Below, in pieces: positions 39,801-48,609 of a DNA stretch of 53,042 nucleotides. Position 1 is the stretch's first letter. The number at the start of each line of letters is the position of its first letter. A program made the position numbers and the translations under genes. This DNA is from TMED8 sp038125725 (GTDB lineage: Bacteria; Pseudomonadota; Alphaproteobacteria; Rhodospirillales; Casp-alpha2), in the NCBI GenBank assembly GCA_038125725.1, contig JAYPEK010000028.1, forward strand, positions 1 through 53,042. The letters run 5' to 3'. The notes beneath the pieces were generated by a model that saw only the letters and a program-made list of their open reading frames with translations, made no database searches and was not told the origin of the DNA.

Positions 39801-41246
39801 GTGACCGCCCAAATGGCCACCGAAGAGGACATCCTGAACGTCGACATCTGCGTCATCGGGGCCGGCTCAGGTGGGCTGTCGGTGGCCGCCGGCGCGTCGC
39901 AAATGGGCGCCAGCGTGGTGCTGATCGAAAAGCACAAGATGGGCGGCGATTGCCTGAATACCGGTTGCGTGCCGTCGAAGGCGCTGCTGGCCGCCGGCCA
40001 CGCGGCGCGCGCGGTCCGGCACGCCGGACGCTTCGGCGTCGGCGCGGAGGCCACCGGCATCAACGCGGAAGCCGTCTTCGGCCACGTGCACGGCACCATC
40101 GCCGCCATCGAACCGATGGACTCGGTCGAGCGTTTCGAGGGGCTCGGCGTCAACGTCATCCAGGCGACGGCGCGGTTCACCGGGCCGAAAGAAGTCGAGG
40201 CCGGCGGCCAGCGCATCCGCGCCCGGCGTTTCGTCGTCGCCACCGGCTCAAGCGCCTTCGTGCCGCCGGTGCCCGGTATCGAAGATGTTCCCTACCTGAC
40301 GAACGAGACCGTGTTCGAGCAACAGGGGTTGCCCGAGCACCTGATCGTCATGGGCGGTGGGCCCATCGGCATCGAACTGGCGGAGGCGCACCGGCAGTTG
40401 GGCTCTCGGGTGACGGTGCTGGAAATGTTCACCATCATGCCCAAGGACGACCCGGAACTGGTCGACGTGGTGCGCCAGCGGCTTTTGGGTGACGGCGTCG
40501 ATATTCGCGAGGGCGCGCGCATCGTCCGCATCGAGAAAACCGAGGCCGGCATCAAGGTCATCGCCGAATGCGACGGCGCCGAGCAGTCGATCGAGGGCGA
40601 CCGGCTGCTGGTCGCCGCCGGAAGGCGGCCGACGGTCAACGGGTTGGGGCTCGATGAAGCCGGCGTCGCCTACTCCGAAAAGGGTATCCAGGTGGATGCC
40701 CGGCTGCGCACCACCAACAAGAAGATTTTCGCCATTGGCGATGTCGCCGGCGGCTATCAGTTCACACACGTGGCCGGCTACCACGCCGGCGTGGTGATCA
40801 AGAACGCGCTGTTCCGAATGCCGGCCAAGGCCGATCACCGCACCGTGCCCTGGGTGACCTACACGACGCCGGAACTGGCGCAGGTGGGATTGACGGAAGC
40901 GGCCGCGCGCGACCAAGGAATGGATTTCCGCGTGCTGCGTTGGCCGTTTCACGAGAACGACCGCGCCCAGGCCGAGGGCGAGACCGACGGCATGGTGAAG
41001 GCCATCGTCACGCCGAAGGGCAAGATTCTCGGCTGTGGCATCGTCGGTCCCCACGCTGGCGAACTGATCCAGACCTGGGTGCTGGCCATGGCGCAGAACA
41101 TCAAGGTGGGCGCGTTGGCGCAGGTAATCGCGCCCTATCCGACGCTGGGCGAGGCGTCGAAGCGCGCGGCGGGCAGTTTCTACACGCCGTCGCTGTTCAG
41201 CGAAAAAACGCGCAAGATCGTCCGGTTTCTGGCCAAATTCGGTTAG
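39801..41246 (+). CDS. FAD-dependent pyridine nucleotide-disulphide oxidoreductase
   Basis: The product has 481 aa from the GTG at 39801 (an ATG at 39813 is also possible). FAD site: VIGAGSGGLSVAAGASQ. Redox disulphide: DCLNTGCVPSK. NAD(P) site: VMGGGPIGIELAEAHRQLG. The family C terminus has a catalytic His in the sequence HPT, but here the position reads APYPTLGEA, so the usual acid-base His-Glu pair is absent. It therefore may not be a lipoamide dehydrogenase or mercuric reductase. It is co-transcribed with the TVP38 gene, so its substrate may be lipid- or membrane-linked. Confidence 0.88.
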   Translation: MTAQMATEEDILNVDICVIGAGSGGLSVAAGASQMGASVVLIEKHKMGGDCLNTGCVPSKALLAAGHAARAVRHAGRFGVGAEATGINAEAVFGHVHGTIAAIEPMDSVERFEGLGVNVIQATARFTGPKEVEAGGQRIRARRFVVATGSSAFVPPVPGIEDVPYLTNETVFEQQGLPEHLIVMGGGPIGIELAEAHRQLGSRVTVLEMFTIMPKDDPELVDVVRQRLLGDGVDIREGARIVRIEKTEAGIKVIAECDGAEQSIEGDRLLVAAGRRPTVNGLGLDEAGVAYSEKGIQVDARLRTTNKKIFAIGDVAGGYQFTHVAGYHAGVVIKNALFRMPAKADHRTVPWVTYTTPELAQVGLTEAAARDQGMDFRVLRWPFHENDRAQAEGETDGMVKAIVTPKGKILGCGIVGPHAGELIQTWVLAMAQNIKVGALAQVIAPYPTLGEASKRAAGSFYTPSLFSEKTRKIVRFLAKFG

Positions 41247-41283
41247 ACTGCGGGGCGCATGACTTTTTCGGAACCCCTTAGCC

Positions 41284-42684
41284 ATGGCCGATGACCGCGC
41301 CGAGCTGCCGCCGCCCCTGACCAGCCTGTCGGCGCGCCTGCTGGTGCTGACCATCCTGTTCGTGATGCTGGCGGAATTCCTGATCTGGGCGCCGTCGGTG
41401 TCGCGTTTCCGCAAGTCCTATCTGGAAGAGCACCTGCTGCGCGCCCATCTGGCGACCCTGGCGCTGGAAGCGCTGCCCGACAAGATGCCGGACCGCCACC
41501 TGGAGGAAGTGTTGCTGGAACAGACCGGCGCCTACGGCATCGTCCTCAAGGGGCCGGAACGGCGCACGCTGATGCTCGCCAACGACATGCCGCCCGAGGT
41601 CGACAAGATGGTCAACCTCAACGAAGGCAGTTTCATCTATTGGATCGGCGAGGCCTTCATGACGCTTCGCCAGGATAAGAACCGGGTGCTGCGTGTCGTC
41701 GGCATGTCGCCGAAGCGGCCCGACGTGACGGTCGAGTTGCTGATGGACGAAACGCTGATGCGTGAGGCCATGTACGCCTTCTCGACCCGCATCCTGCAGC
41801 TCTCCGTCGTCATTTCGTTGTTCACGGCGGGGTTGGTCTATCTCAGCCTGCGCTGGCTGATGGTGCGCCCGATCCAGCGCATCACGCGGTCCATCGCCGA
41901 CTTCCGCCGCGCACCCGAGGACGCGACACGCGAGCTCCGGGCATCGGACCGAACGGATGAGATCGGCGTCACCGAGCGCGAACTGGCCAAGATGCAGGGC
42001 GAACTGCGCCAGGCCTTGGGGCAGAAGGAACGCCTGGCGACGCTGGGCGCGGCGGTGGCCAAGATCAACCATGACCTTCGCAATTCGCTGGCGACGGCGG
42101 TGCTGGCCTTCGACAAGCTGGCCTCGGTGGATGACCCGGAAGTGAAGCGCGTGCTACCGCGGCTCTACAACGCCGTCGACCGCGCCGTGCAGCTATGCAG
42201 CCAGACCCTCGACTATGCGGGCAACGATTCGCCGTCGCTGAAGCCGTCGCTGTTTCACTTGCAGGAACTGATCGCCGAGGCCGCCGCCCAGTACCGCGAG
42301 CCCGATGATGGCGGTGCTACCATCAGCGTGCGCAACGGCATCGACTTCACCGTCGACCTGGAAGCCGACCGGGCGCAGATGTACCGCGTCTTCTCGAACC
42401 TGATCGGCAACGCCCGCGAGGCGGGTGCCGGCGAGATCGCCTTCACCGCCAAGCGCAATGGCCGCGCCGTCGTGATTGATGTCGCCGACGACGGTCCCGG
42501 CTTTACCGAGCGTGCGCGGGACAAAATCTTCCAACCCTTTGCCGGCTCGTCGCGCGACGGCGGTACCGGCCTCGGCCTGGTGATCGTGCGCGATGTCCTG
42601 AAGGCGCACGGCGGCGAGATCGATCTTCAGGATGGTCCCGGCGGGGCGCGCTTCCGGATCACCATGCCGGTCCGGCATGGTTGA
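41284..42684 (+). CDS. sensor histidine kinase
   Basis: The product has 466 aa. TM1 (about 18-40) and TM2 (about 168-188) bracket a periplasmic sensor domain with an Asp/Glu-rich, dCache-like appearance. A HAMP-like linker (RWLMVRPIQRITRSIADFRRAP) leads to a HisKA segment with His263 (AKINHDLRNSLATAV) and a HATPase domain (NLIGNAREAGAG, DDGPGF, GTGLGLVIV). No response regulator is adjacent. It lies 38 bp after the flavoprotein gene and may share its promoter. Confidence 0.92.
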   Translation: MADDRAELPPPLTSLSARLLVLTILFVMLAEFLIWAPSVSRFRKSYLEEHLLRAHLATLALEALPDKMPDRHLEEVLLEQTGAYGIVLKGPERRTLMLANDMPPEVDKMVNLNEGSFIYWIGEAFMTLRQDKNRVLRVVGMSPKRPDVTVELLMDETLMREAMYAFSTRILQLSVVISLFTAGLVYLSLRWLMVRPIQRITRSIADFRRAPEDATRELRASDRTDEIGVTERELAKMQGELRQALGQKERLATLGAAVAKINHDLRNSLATAVLAFDKLASVDDPEVKRVLPRLYNAVDRAVQLCSQTLDYAGNDSPSLKPSLFHLQELIAEAAAQYREPDDGGATISVRNGIDFTVDLEADRAQMYRVFSNLIGNAREAGAGEIAFTAKRNGRAVVIDVADDGPGFTERARDKIFQPFAGSSRDGGTGLGLVIVRDVLKAHGGEIDLQDGPGGARFRITMPVRHG

Positions 42685-42729
42685 TTGCCTTATTGATTTC
42701 AGGGGGCGCCGGTGTAGGTTTGGCCGGTC

Positions 42730-43518
42730 ATGACAGCTCTCTGGGACCCAACGCAATATCTCAAGTTCGCCGGACCGCGCCTGCGCCCGGCGCTCGATCT
42801 GTTGGGCCAGGTGGGTGCCGATGATCCGGCGGTCGTTTACGATCTCGGCTGCGGCCCTGGCAACTTGACGCCATTTCTCAAGGGCCGCTGGCCCGGCGCG
42901 CGCATCGTCGGCGTCGACAGTTCGGACCAGATGCTCGACCGCGCCCGGGATGCGCATCCGGCGGCCGACAACCCCGGCGTCGAGTGGCTGAAGGCGGACT
43001 TGACCGATTGGCGCCCCGACGCGGGAACCGACGTCATCTATTCCAACGCCGCGCTGCAATGGGTCGCCGGCCACGAGACGCTGTTTCTGGCGCTCGCGGA
43101 GTGTCTCGCGGAAGGCGGCGTGCTAGCGGTGCAGATGCCGCGTAACCACACCGCGCCGTCGCACGCCCTGATGGAGGACGCCATCGAGGCCAGCCCCTGG
43201 GCGGATGCGATTCGCGGCGCGCGCGGCCTGCCGCCGGTGATGGAGCCCGAGGACTACTACGACCTCTTGCGCCCGCACGTGAGCGAACTGAACATCTGGG
43301 AGAGCGAGTTCCTGCAGGTGCTGGAAGGCGACAACGCGGTCGCCGAATATACCAAGGGCACCGCACTGAAGCCTTATCTGGATGCGCTCCCCGACGACGA
43401 GCAGCGCCAGGCCTTCTTCGATGACTATGCCGCGCGCCTGGCGCCGATCTACCCGAAACGCCCCGACGGCAAGACCCTGTTCCCGTTCCGCCGCTTGTTC
43501 ATCGTCGCCACCCGTTAG
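42730..43518 (+). CDS. tam: trans-aconitate 2-methyltransferase
   Basis: The product has 262 aa. It methylates trans-aconitate with S-adenosylmethionine, detoxifying this inhibitor of the citric acid cycle. WDPTQYLKFAGPRLRPALDLL is the family start, YDLGCGPGNLTPFL is the SAM loop, YSNAALQWVAGHETL and QMPRNHTAPSHALM are Tam-specific. It converges on the amidase gene, overlapping it by 4 bp. Confidence 0.95.
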   Translation: MTALWDPTQYLKFAGPRLRPALDLLGQVGADDPAVVYDLGCGPGNLTPFLKGRWPGARIVGVDSSDQMLDRARDAHPAADNPGVEWLKADLTDWRPDAGTDVIYSNAALQWVAGHETLFLALAECLAEGGVLAVQMPRNHTAPSHALMEDAIEASPWADAIRGARGLPPVMEPEDYYDLLRPHVSELNIWESEFLQVLEGDNAVAEYTKGTALKPYLDALPDDEQRQAFFDDYAARLAPIYPKRPDGKTLFPFRRLFIVATR

Positions 43519-44939
43519 GCGCCCTCGCGCGCGAACAATACCTCCGCCATGATGCCGACACGCGCCTCAACGGCCGAGAGTGCGTCGCAGATCAGGTCCT
43601 CGCGGAAGCGCCGGCCGGCGATCTGCACGCCGACGGGAAGGCCGTCGTTGGCGTTTGCGGTGATGATCCCCGCCGGCAGGCCCATCAGGTTCATGGCGAA
43701 ACTGTAGAGCCCGGCGCCCAAGACCTCGATGACGCCCTCTACTCCTTCCTCGTCGCGGTTCCAGCCGTAGGTCGGGTGCGGCAGGAATGGCGTCAGGACC
43801 AACGGATAGTCCTCCATGAACAGCGTCCATGCCCGCGCGTAACGCGCGCGGCGCGCCATGCCCAGCAACAGGTCGTGGTCCTTATAGGGGCCGAAAACCT
43901 GTTCGTAGTCGTCGAAGATGCGCCGGATGGTTTCCGACCCATGGTCGCGGATGTCACCGCCCAGGAGCGCGATGGTCTCGCCCAGGAGTGTGCTGTACCC
44001 ATCCAGCGCGGCTTCTCGCAGCATCGGCGGTTCCACCTCGTGCACCTCATAACCCGCGTCCGTGAGCGCGCCGCGCGCCGCCTCCAGCGCCACCTCGACC
44101 GCCGGATGCAGCTCGAACTCGAAGGTCTCCTTGGTGAAGGCGACCTTGATCGGCGTCTTGATGGGCGGCCCCTCGAACGGCATCGGCACCTGCCAAGGAT
44201 CATGCGCGTCGTAATGCACGAGGCTCTGCAGGCCGAGCCGCAGGTCGCGGGTCTCGCGCGCGATCAGCCCCTGCACCGACATCAGTTGCGACAGGATGCC
44301 GCGCTCCTCGGGGGCGGATGGATTGTAGGCCGGCACCCGGCCGAGCCCCGGCTTCACCGTCACCGCGCCGGTGGCGGCGGCCGGGAACCGGAGCGAGCCG
44401 CCGATATCGTTGCCGTGCGCCAAGGCACCCATGCCGCTCATCACCGCCGCCGCCGCGCCGCCCGACGAACCGCCGGCCGATGCCCAATCGTTCCAGGGGT
44501 TCATGGTGCGGCCGTGCAGTTCGTTGACCGTGGTGGCGCGGAACGAGAATTCCGGCGTGTTGGTGCGGCCGATCACGACGGCGCCGGCGCGGGTCAGGTT
44601 CCTGACCACCGGCGCGTCGTCGGGCGCGATCACGTCTTTGAAGGCGGTGACGCCGTTCGGCGTGGCGCGGCCCTTCTGATCGACGTTCTCCTTGATGGTG
44701 ACGGCGACGCCATGCAGCGGCCCGACCGGCCCGCCGGTTTCGGCGAACGCCTTGTCGAGCCGGGCAGCCTCGACCAGCGCGTCGGCCCCCAAGTCGTCGA
44801 CGACGGCGTTGAGATGGCCGTTGACGGCGCGCATGCGCTCCACTGCCGCGCCGACGGCGTCGGTGGCCGAAACGTCGCCCCGCCCGGTCGCCTCGGCGAT
44901 CTCGCAGGCACTCAATTGCCACAGCGGTTTGTCGGTCAT
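43515..44939 (-). CDS. amidase signature family enzyme
   Basis: The product has 474 aa. Lys83 (TIKENVD), Ser158 (GGSSGGAAAAV, the cis-Ser) and Ser182 (GNDIGGSLRFPA) form the Ser-Ser-Lys triad. The family cleaves amides such as arylamides or transfers amide nitrogen (GatA). No gatB or gatC is adjacent, so a stand-alone amidase is more likely than GatA. The substrate is unknown. Confidence 0.93.
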   Translation of the reverse strand: MTDKPLWQLSACEIAEATGRGDVSATDAVGAAVERMRAVNGHLNAVVDDLGADALVEAARLDKAFAETGGPVGPLHGVAVTIKENVDQKGRATPNGVTAFKDVIAPDDAPVVRNLTRAGAVVIGRTNTPEFSFRATTVNELHGRTMNPWNDWASAGGSSGGAAAAVMSGMGALAHGNDIGGSLRFPAAATGAVTVKPGLGRVPAYNPSAPEERGILSQLMSVQGLIARETRDLRLGLQSLVHYDAHDPWQVPMPFEGPPIKTPIKVAFTKETFEFELHPAVEVALEAARGALTDAGYEVHEVEPPMLREAALDGYSTLLGETIALLGGDIRDHGSETIRRIFDDYEQVFGPYKDHDLLLGMARRARYARAWTLFMEDYPLVLTPFLPHPTYGWNRDEEGVEGVIEVLGAGLYSFAMNLMGLPAGIITANANDGLPVGVQIAGRRFREDLICDALSAVEARVGIMAEVLFAREGA

Positions 44940-45088
44940 CGCGCGCCTCCCTCGCGGGTCAGCGTAGCGGGGCAGCGAGGAAAAAGCTATTGGTGGCGGC
45001 GCTGTCGGTTCTTACGAGTTGGGCCAACCATCGGGCCCGGTCGGAAAATCGCCCGCAGCGGACAATCCTCGGTCCGGGAGCTTGCTTC

Positions 45089-45673
45089 CTACAACAACCC
45101 CCTATCCTTAAGTACTCCGGTTACGAAATCCTGCGGTGAACCGTATTTCGTGTAGCAATTGCTTATATTTCGGATCCGGCTGCTGATGCTGGTTTCGGGG
45201 AATCCGATCTTCTCCATCGCCTGACGTATTGCGGCAGCGACCCTGTCGAACGCAGCGCGGTCATACGCTTCCTCATCACGCATGCGCAAGATGGCGACAC
45301 AGTCGCTTATGCTTTCATTCATTAGATGTTCGGGACTGTTGCGCCGTGGATGCGGACGGTCAACGTCGCCAATTTGGTGATGGGCACACTCATGGCAGTC
45401 GATGAAGCGCTGAAACTCAGGCGCGGCCGCCGCATAGTTAAATCTGAAAACAACCGGTTTGCCGCTGGCGTCCCGGACAGCCATTCCCGCCGATATGCCA
45501 GGCCGTCCGCTGGTTCGCTCAACGAAGTGGACGGTTTCCCCTTTGTTGTTGGCGCAGGCGGGAGGGGCTACGACATCGAACTGAGAAGACGCTTGCGCGA
45601 ACGCGTCGGCGCAATAGGCGAAGCTCAATGCCAAGCCAATCACTGGAATGACGCGGTTCACGCCCGGAGCCAT
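45089..45673 (-). CDS. secreted HExxH-motif protein, possible metalloprotease
   Basis: The product has 194 aa with a signal peptide (about 1-26). HECAH (94-98) matches the zinc-binding HExxH motif, and the downstream NESISD (119-124) supplies an acidic third-ligand candidate of the gluzincin type. Cys40, Cys93, Cys96, Cys125 and others could form disulphides in the periplasm. The gene lies in a lower-GC patch than its neighbours, and a perfect palindrome precedes it. I do not recognise the family. Peptidase activity is inferred from the motif alone. Confidence 0.65.
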   Translation of the reverse strand: MAPGVNRVIPVIGLALSFAYCADAFAQASSQFDVVAPPACANNKGETVHFVERTSGRPGISAGMAVRDASGKPVVFRFNYAAAAPEFQRFIDCHECAHHQIGDVDRPHPRRNSPEHLMNESISDCVAILRMRDEEAYDRAAFDRVAAAIRQAMEKIGFPETSISSRIRNISNCYTKYGSPQDFVTGVLKDRGLL

Positions 45674-45716
45674 TATATTTGCCCCCCTTTTCCTACCGAG
45701 AGCAGCTTAGCCAATG

Positions 45717-45731
45717 TGGAATGACATTCCA
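45717..45731. promoter_or_regulatory. operator-like palindrome before the HExxH gene
   Basis: TGGAATGACATTCCA has seven-base arms around one central A. It lies 44-58 bp upstream of the HExxH start, a promoter position, and past the stop of the gamma-glutamyltransferase gene. Confidence 0.55.
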
Positions 45732-45767
45732 TACGAATCTATGATGGGCGTCGGCCATCGTTCTCTC

Positions 45768-47495
45768 CTAGTCGCCGATGGCGACGCCTTCGCGCCTCGG
45801 ATCAGCGCCGCCCTGCAGGCCACGGGGCGTGACGCGGATGCCATGCAGGCCGCTGGCGCGGGTCATCAGGTTGACGGTGTGGCCCATGGCTTCCAGCTTC
45901 GCTTTCGCCGCCGCGACGGCGGTGCCTTTCTCAAGTTCCGTGCTGCCGTTCCTGTTAACGAAGTTGCCCAAGGAAATGGCGGCTTGCATGTCCATGTTCC
46001 AATCCAGCGCCGCCACCAGGGTCTTGGCCACGTAGCCGATGATGCGGGACCCGCCGGGCGAGCCCACCGCCATCACCAGGTCGCCTTTGTCGTCCAAAAC
46101 AAGTGTCGGCGACATGGAACTGCGGGGCCGCTTCAGCGGCTGCACCCGATTGGCCACCGGCTTTCCGTCCCGGTCCGGCAGGAAGGAGAAGTCGGTGAGT
46201 TGGTTGTTGAGGATGAAGCCCGCGGCCATCAGCCGGGAACCGAACACGGTCTCGATGCTGGTGGTCATGGATACGGCATTGCCCGCCGCATCGACGACAC
46301 TGAGATGACTGGTGGAATGGCCCTTGGTACCGTCGCCTGGCGCGAAGAGGAACGCGGTCTTGGCCGGCGGCGTGCCGGCATCGCGCCGGCCGCCCCAGGT
46401 GGCCGGATCGATCAGCCGGGCACGCGCGCGCAGATAGTCGCGTTCGAGCATGCCGGTGACCGGCACCGGCACGAAATCGGCGTCGGCGACGTAGGCGTTC
46501 CTGTCGGCGAAAGCCAGCGCGCCCGCCGATGCCACCAGGTGCAGTGCCTCGGCGGAAGCCGGTTTCATGGCGCCGAGATCGAAAGGCTCCAACAGGCCAA
46601 GCATCTGCGCCACCGCCAGCCCACCAGACGACGGTGGCCCCATGCCGCAGACGGTCCAGGCGCGGTAGGGCGCGCAGACGGGTGCACGTTTGCGCGCCGT
46701 GTACCCGGCCATGTCGCCCAAGGTAATGCCGCTTGGGTGGTTGGCGGCGCCGCGCACGGCATCGACAACCGCCTTGGCGACGGCGCCCCGGTAGAAGGCC
46801 TTGGCGCCGCCCGCCGCGATGGCCTTGAAGGTGGCCGCCAGGGTGGGGTTTCGGATGACGGTGCCGACTGGCCGGTCGCCGCCGCTCTCGGTGTAGAAGT
46901 AGCCGCGCGCCGCCGGGGTTTCGCGCAGGATGGACTCCGCTTTCAAGAGCCCCGCCAACCTCGGCGAAATGGCAAAGCCCTTTTCCGCCAGCTTGATGGC
47001 CGGCTCGAACAGGTCCGCCCATGGGAGCTTGCCGTGCTCGCGCTGCGCCATTTCCAGCATGGCAACGACGCCGGGCACGCCGACCGCCGTGCCGCCGGCG
47101 GCGGCCTGCATGAATTTCATGCGTTTGCCGCCGGCCATGAACATTTTCGGATCGGCGGAGCGCGGCGCCATTTCGCGCCCGTCGTAGCTCTCGACGCGCT
47201 TGGCGGCCGCGTCATAGTGCATCAGGAAGGCGCCGCCGCCGATGCCGGACGACTGCGGCTCCACCAGGGTCAGTACCATCTGCGCGGCGATCACGGCGTC
47301 GACGGCGCTGCCGCCCTGGCGCAGCATGGCGAGGCCGGCCTCGGCGGCGAGCGGATTGGCGGCCGAAATCATCTGGCGGCTGGCATGGGAACTCGCGCCC
47401 CAGCCGGCAGGGCGTTCGGCCGTCGTCACTGGCGCACAGGCGCCGACCGCGAGTGAGACGGTGAGAAGAATGAATTTCCAGGAGGATTGAACCAT
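45768..47495 (-). CDS. ggt: gamma-glutamyltransferase
   Basis: The product has 575 aa. It hydrolyses or transfers the gamma-glutamyl group of glutathione in the periplasm and self-cleaves to a large and a small chain. A lipobox-like sequence (SLAVGACAP) ends the signal peptide, suggesting a lipoprotein. HSTSHLSVVD contains the catalytic Thr at the small-chain start, with Ser where E. coli has a second Thr. RPRSSMSPTLVL and GSPGGSRIIGYV are the later active-site segments. The length matches the family. Confidence 0.95.
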   Translation of the reverse strand: MVQSSWKFILLTVSLAVGACAPVTTAERPAGWGASSHASRQMISAANPLAAEAGLAMLRQGGSAVDAVIAAQMVLTLVEPQSSGIGGGAFLMHYDAAAKRVESYDGREMAPRSADPKMFMAGGKRMKFMQAAAGGTAVGVPGVVAMLEMAQREHGKLPWADLFEPAIKLAEKGFAISPRLAGLLKAESILRETPAARGYFYTESGGDRPVGTVIRNPTLAATFKAIAAGGAKAFYRGAVAKAVVDAVRGAANHPSGITLGDMAGYTARKRAPVCAPYRAWTVCGMGPPSSGGLAVAQMLGLLEPFDLGAMKPASAEALHLVASAGALAFADRNAYVADADFVPVPVTGMLERDYLRARARLIDPATWGGRRDAGTPPAKTAFLFAPGDGTKGHSTSHLSVVDAAGNAVSMTTSIETVFGSRLMAAGFILNNQLTDFSFLPDRDGKPVANRVQPLKRPRSSMSPTLVLDDKGDLVMAVGSPGGSRIIGYVAKTLVAALDWNMDMQAAISLGNFVNRNGSTELEKGTAVAAAKAKLEAMGHTVNLMTRASGLHGIRVTPRGLQGGADPRREGVAIGD

Positions 47496-47557
47496 GATGG
47501 CCGCTATCTTACGCTCTCGGCCTTAGCCGCGCCAGCAGTGGCGCAAGGAGCCGTGCC

Positions 47558-47707
47558 ATGGAAAATCCCGTTTTGGACATGCTTCGCCAACATCCGGTCT
47601 GGTGGATGCTGCTGCTGTTCGTCGGCGTCCTTGTCTGGGGTTTCCGGGCCCGGGTGCGCGCCCGGCGCGAGGACGCCGGGCGTCACGGCGCCGACGGCGG
47701 TAATTGA
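47558..47707 (+). CDS. 49-aa small membrane protein upstream of panB
   Basis: A 49-codon frame begins MENPVLDMLRQHPVWWMLLL and contains one transmembrane helix (about 14-29), followed by an Arg-rich tail (FRARVRARREDAGRHG). AAGGAG lies seven bases before the ATG at 47558. It precedes panB by 58 bp on the same strand. I recognise no family. Confidence 0.6.
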   Translation: MENPVLDMLRQHPVWWMLLLFVGVLVWGFRARVRARREDAGRHGADGGN

Positions 47708-47723
47708 CATCGGTCAGATTTTC

Positions 47724-47738
47724 TTGTGCACTGCACAA
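47724..47738. promoter_or_regulatory. palindrome before panB
   Basis: TTGTGCACTGCACAA has seven-base arms around a central C. It lies 27 bp before the panB start, between the small ORF and panB. It could be an operator for pan expression, or for an unrelated promoter. Confidence 0.5.
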
Positions 47739-47765
47739 ATCGACGGTTGCATGGGGACGGGAACC

Positions 47766-48608
47766 GTGACTCGGGAGAATAAAACAGCCGCAACGCCGGA
47801 TCGTATCGGCACGCCGCAAATCCGCGCCGCCAAGGGCGCGGTGCCGCTGGTGTGCCTGACCGCTTACACGCCGCCGATGGCCAAGGCGCTGGATCCCTAT
47901 TGCGATCTGTTGCTGGTGGGCGACTCGCTGGCCATGGTGGTTTACGGCCTGGAGACGACGCGCGGCGTGACGTTGGACATGATGATCAATCACGGCCAGG
48001 CGGTGATGCGCGGCGCCGAGCGCGCCTGCGTGGTGGTCGATCTGCCGCACGGCAGCTACGAGAGCTCGACGTACCAGGCCATCGCGTCGGCCGCCCGGGT
48101 GCTGGCCGAGACCGGCTGCCAGGCGGTGAAACTGGAAGGCGGCGAGGAGATGGCGGATACCGTCAAGGCCATCGTCGATGCCGGCGTGCCGGTGCTGGGC
48201 CATGTGGGATTGCTGCCGCAGAAGGCCGAACACCGGGGCGGCTTCAAGATCCAGGGCAAGGACGACGCTGGCGCCAAGCAGGTGATGGCCGATGCGCGCG
48301 CCATCGCGGACGCCGGCGCTTTCGCGCTGGTCATCGAGGGCACGGTGGAGCCCGTCGCCCGCGCCATCACCGAGGAGATTTCCATCCCCACCATCGGCAT
48401 CGGCGCGTCCCCCGCCTGTGACGGGCAGATTCTGGTGACACATGACCTGGTCGGCACCTTCGCTGATTTCACGCCGAAGTTCGTCAAGCGCTACGCCGAT
48501 CTCGGCGCCGCCATGTCGGCGGCCGCCGGTGCCTATGCCGACGACGTTCGCGCCCGCCGTTTCCCGGGCCTGGAGCATTGCTTCGGCGTCGAGAAGAAGG
48601 CCGGCTGA
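47766..48608 (+). CDS. panB: 3-methyl-2-oxobutanoate hydroxymethyltransferase
   Basis: The product has 280 aa from the GTG at 47766. It makes ketopantoate from alpha-ketoisovalerate and methylene-THF in pantothenate/CoA synthesis. IRAAKGAVPLVCLTAYTPPM, LLLVGDSLAMVVYG, EGGEEMADTVKAIVDAGVPV and HVGLLPQ are conserved; VIEGTVEPVAR holds an active-site Glu. GGGGACGGG lies upstream of the GTG; an alternative start is ATG at 47751. panC follows one base after the stop. Confidence 0.96.
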   Translation: MTRENKTAATPDRIGTPQIRAAKGAVPLVCLTAYTPPMAKALDPYCDLLLVGDSLAMVVYGLETTRGVTLDMMINHGQAVMRGAERACVVVDLPHGSYESSTYQAIASAARVLAETGCQAVKLEGGEEMADTVKAIVDAGVPVLGHVGLLPQKAEHRGGFKIQGKDDAGAKQVMADARAIADAGAFALVIEGTVEPVARAITEEISIPTIGIGASPACDGQILVTHDLVGTFADFTPKFVKRYADLGAAMSAAAGAYADDVRARRFPGLEHCFGVEKKAG

Positions 48609-48609
48609 G

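Noticed and set aside
45714..47456. A 580-codon plus-strand frame opposite the gamma-glutamyltransferase
   Set aside because: Shadow of the conserved gene on the other strand; no domain is recognisable.
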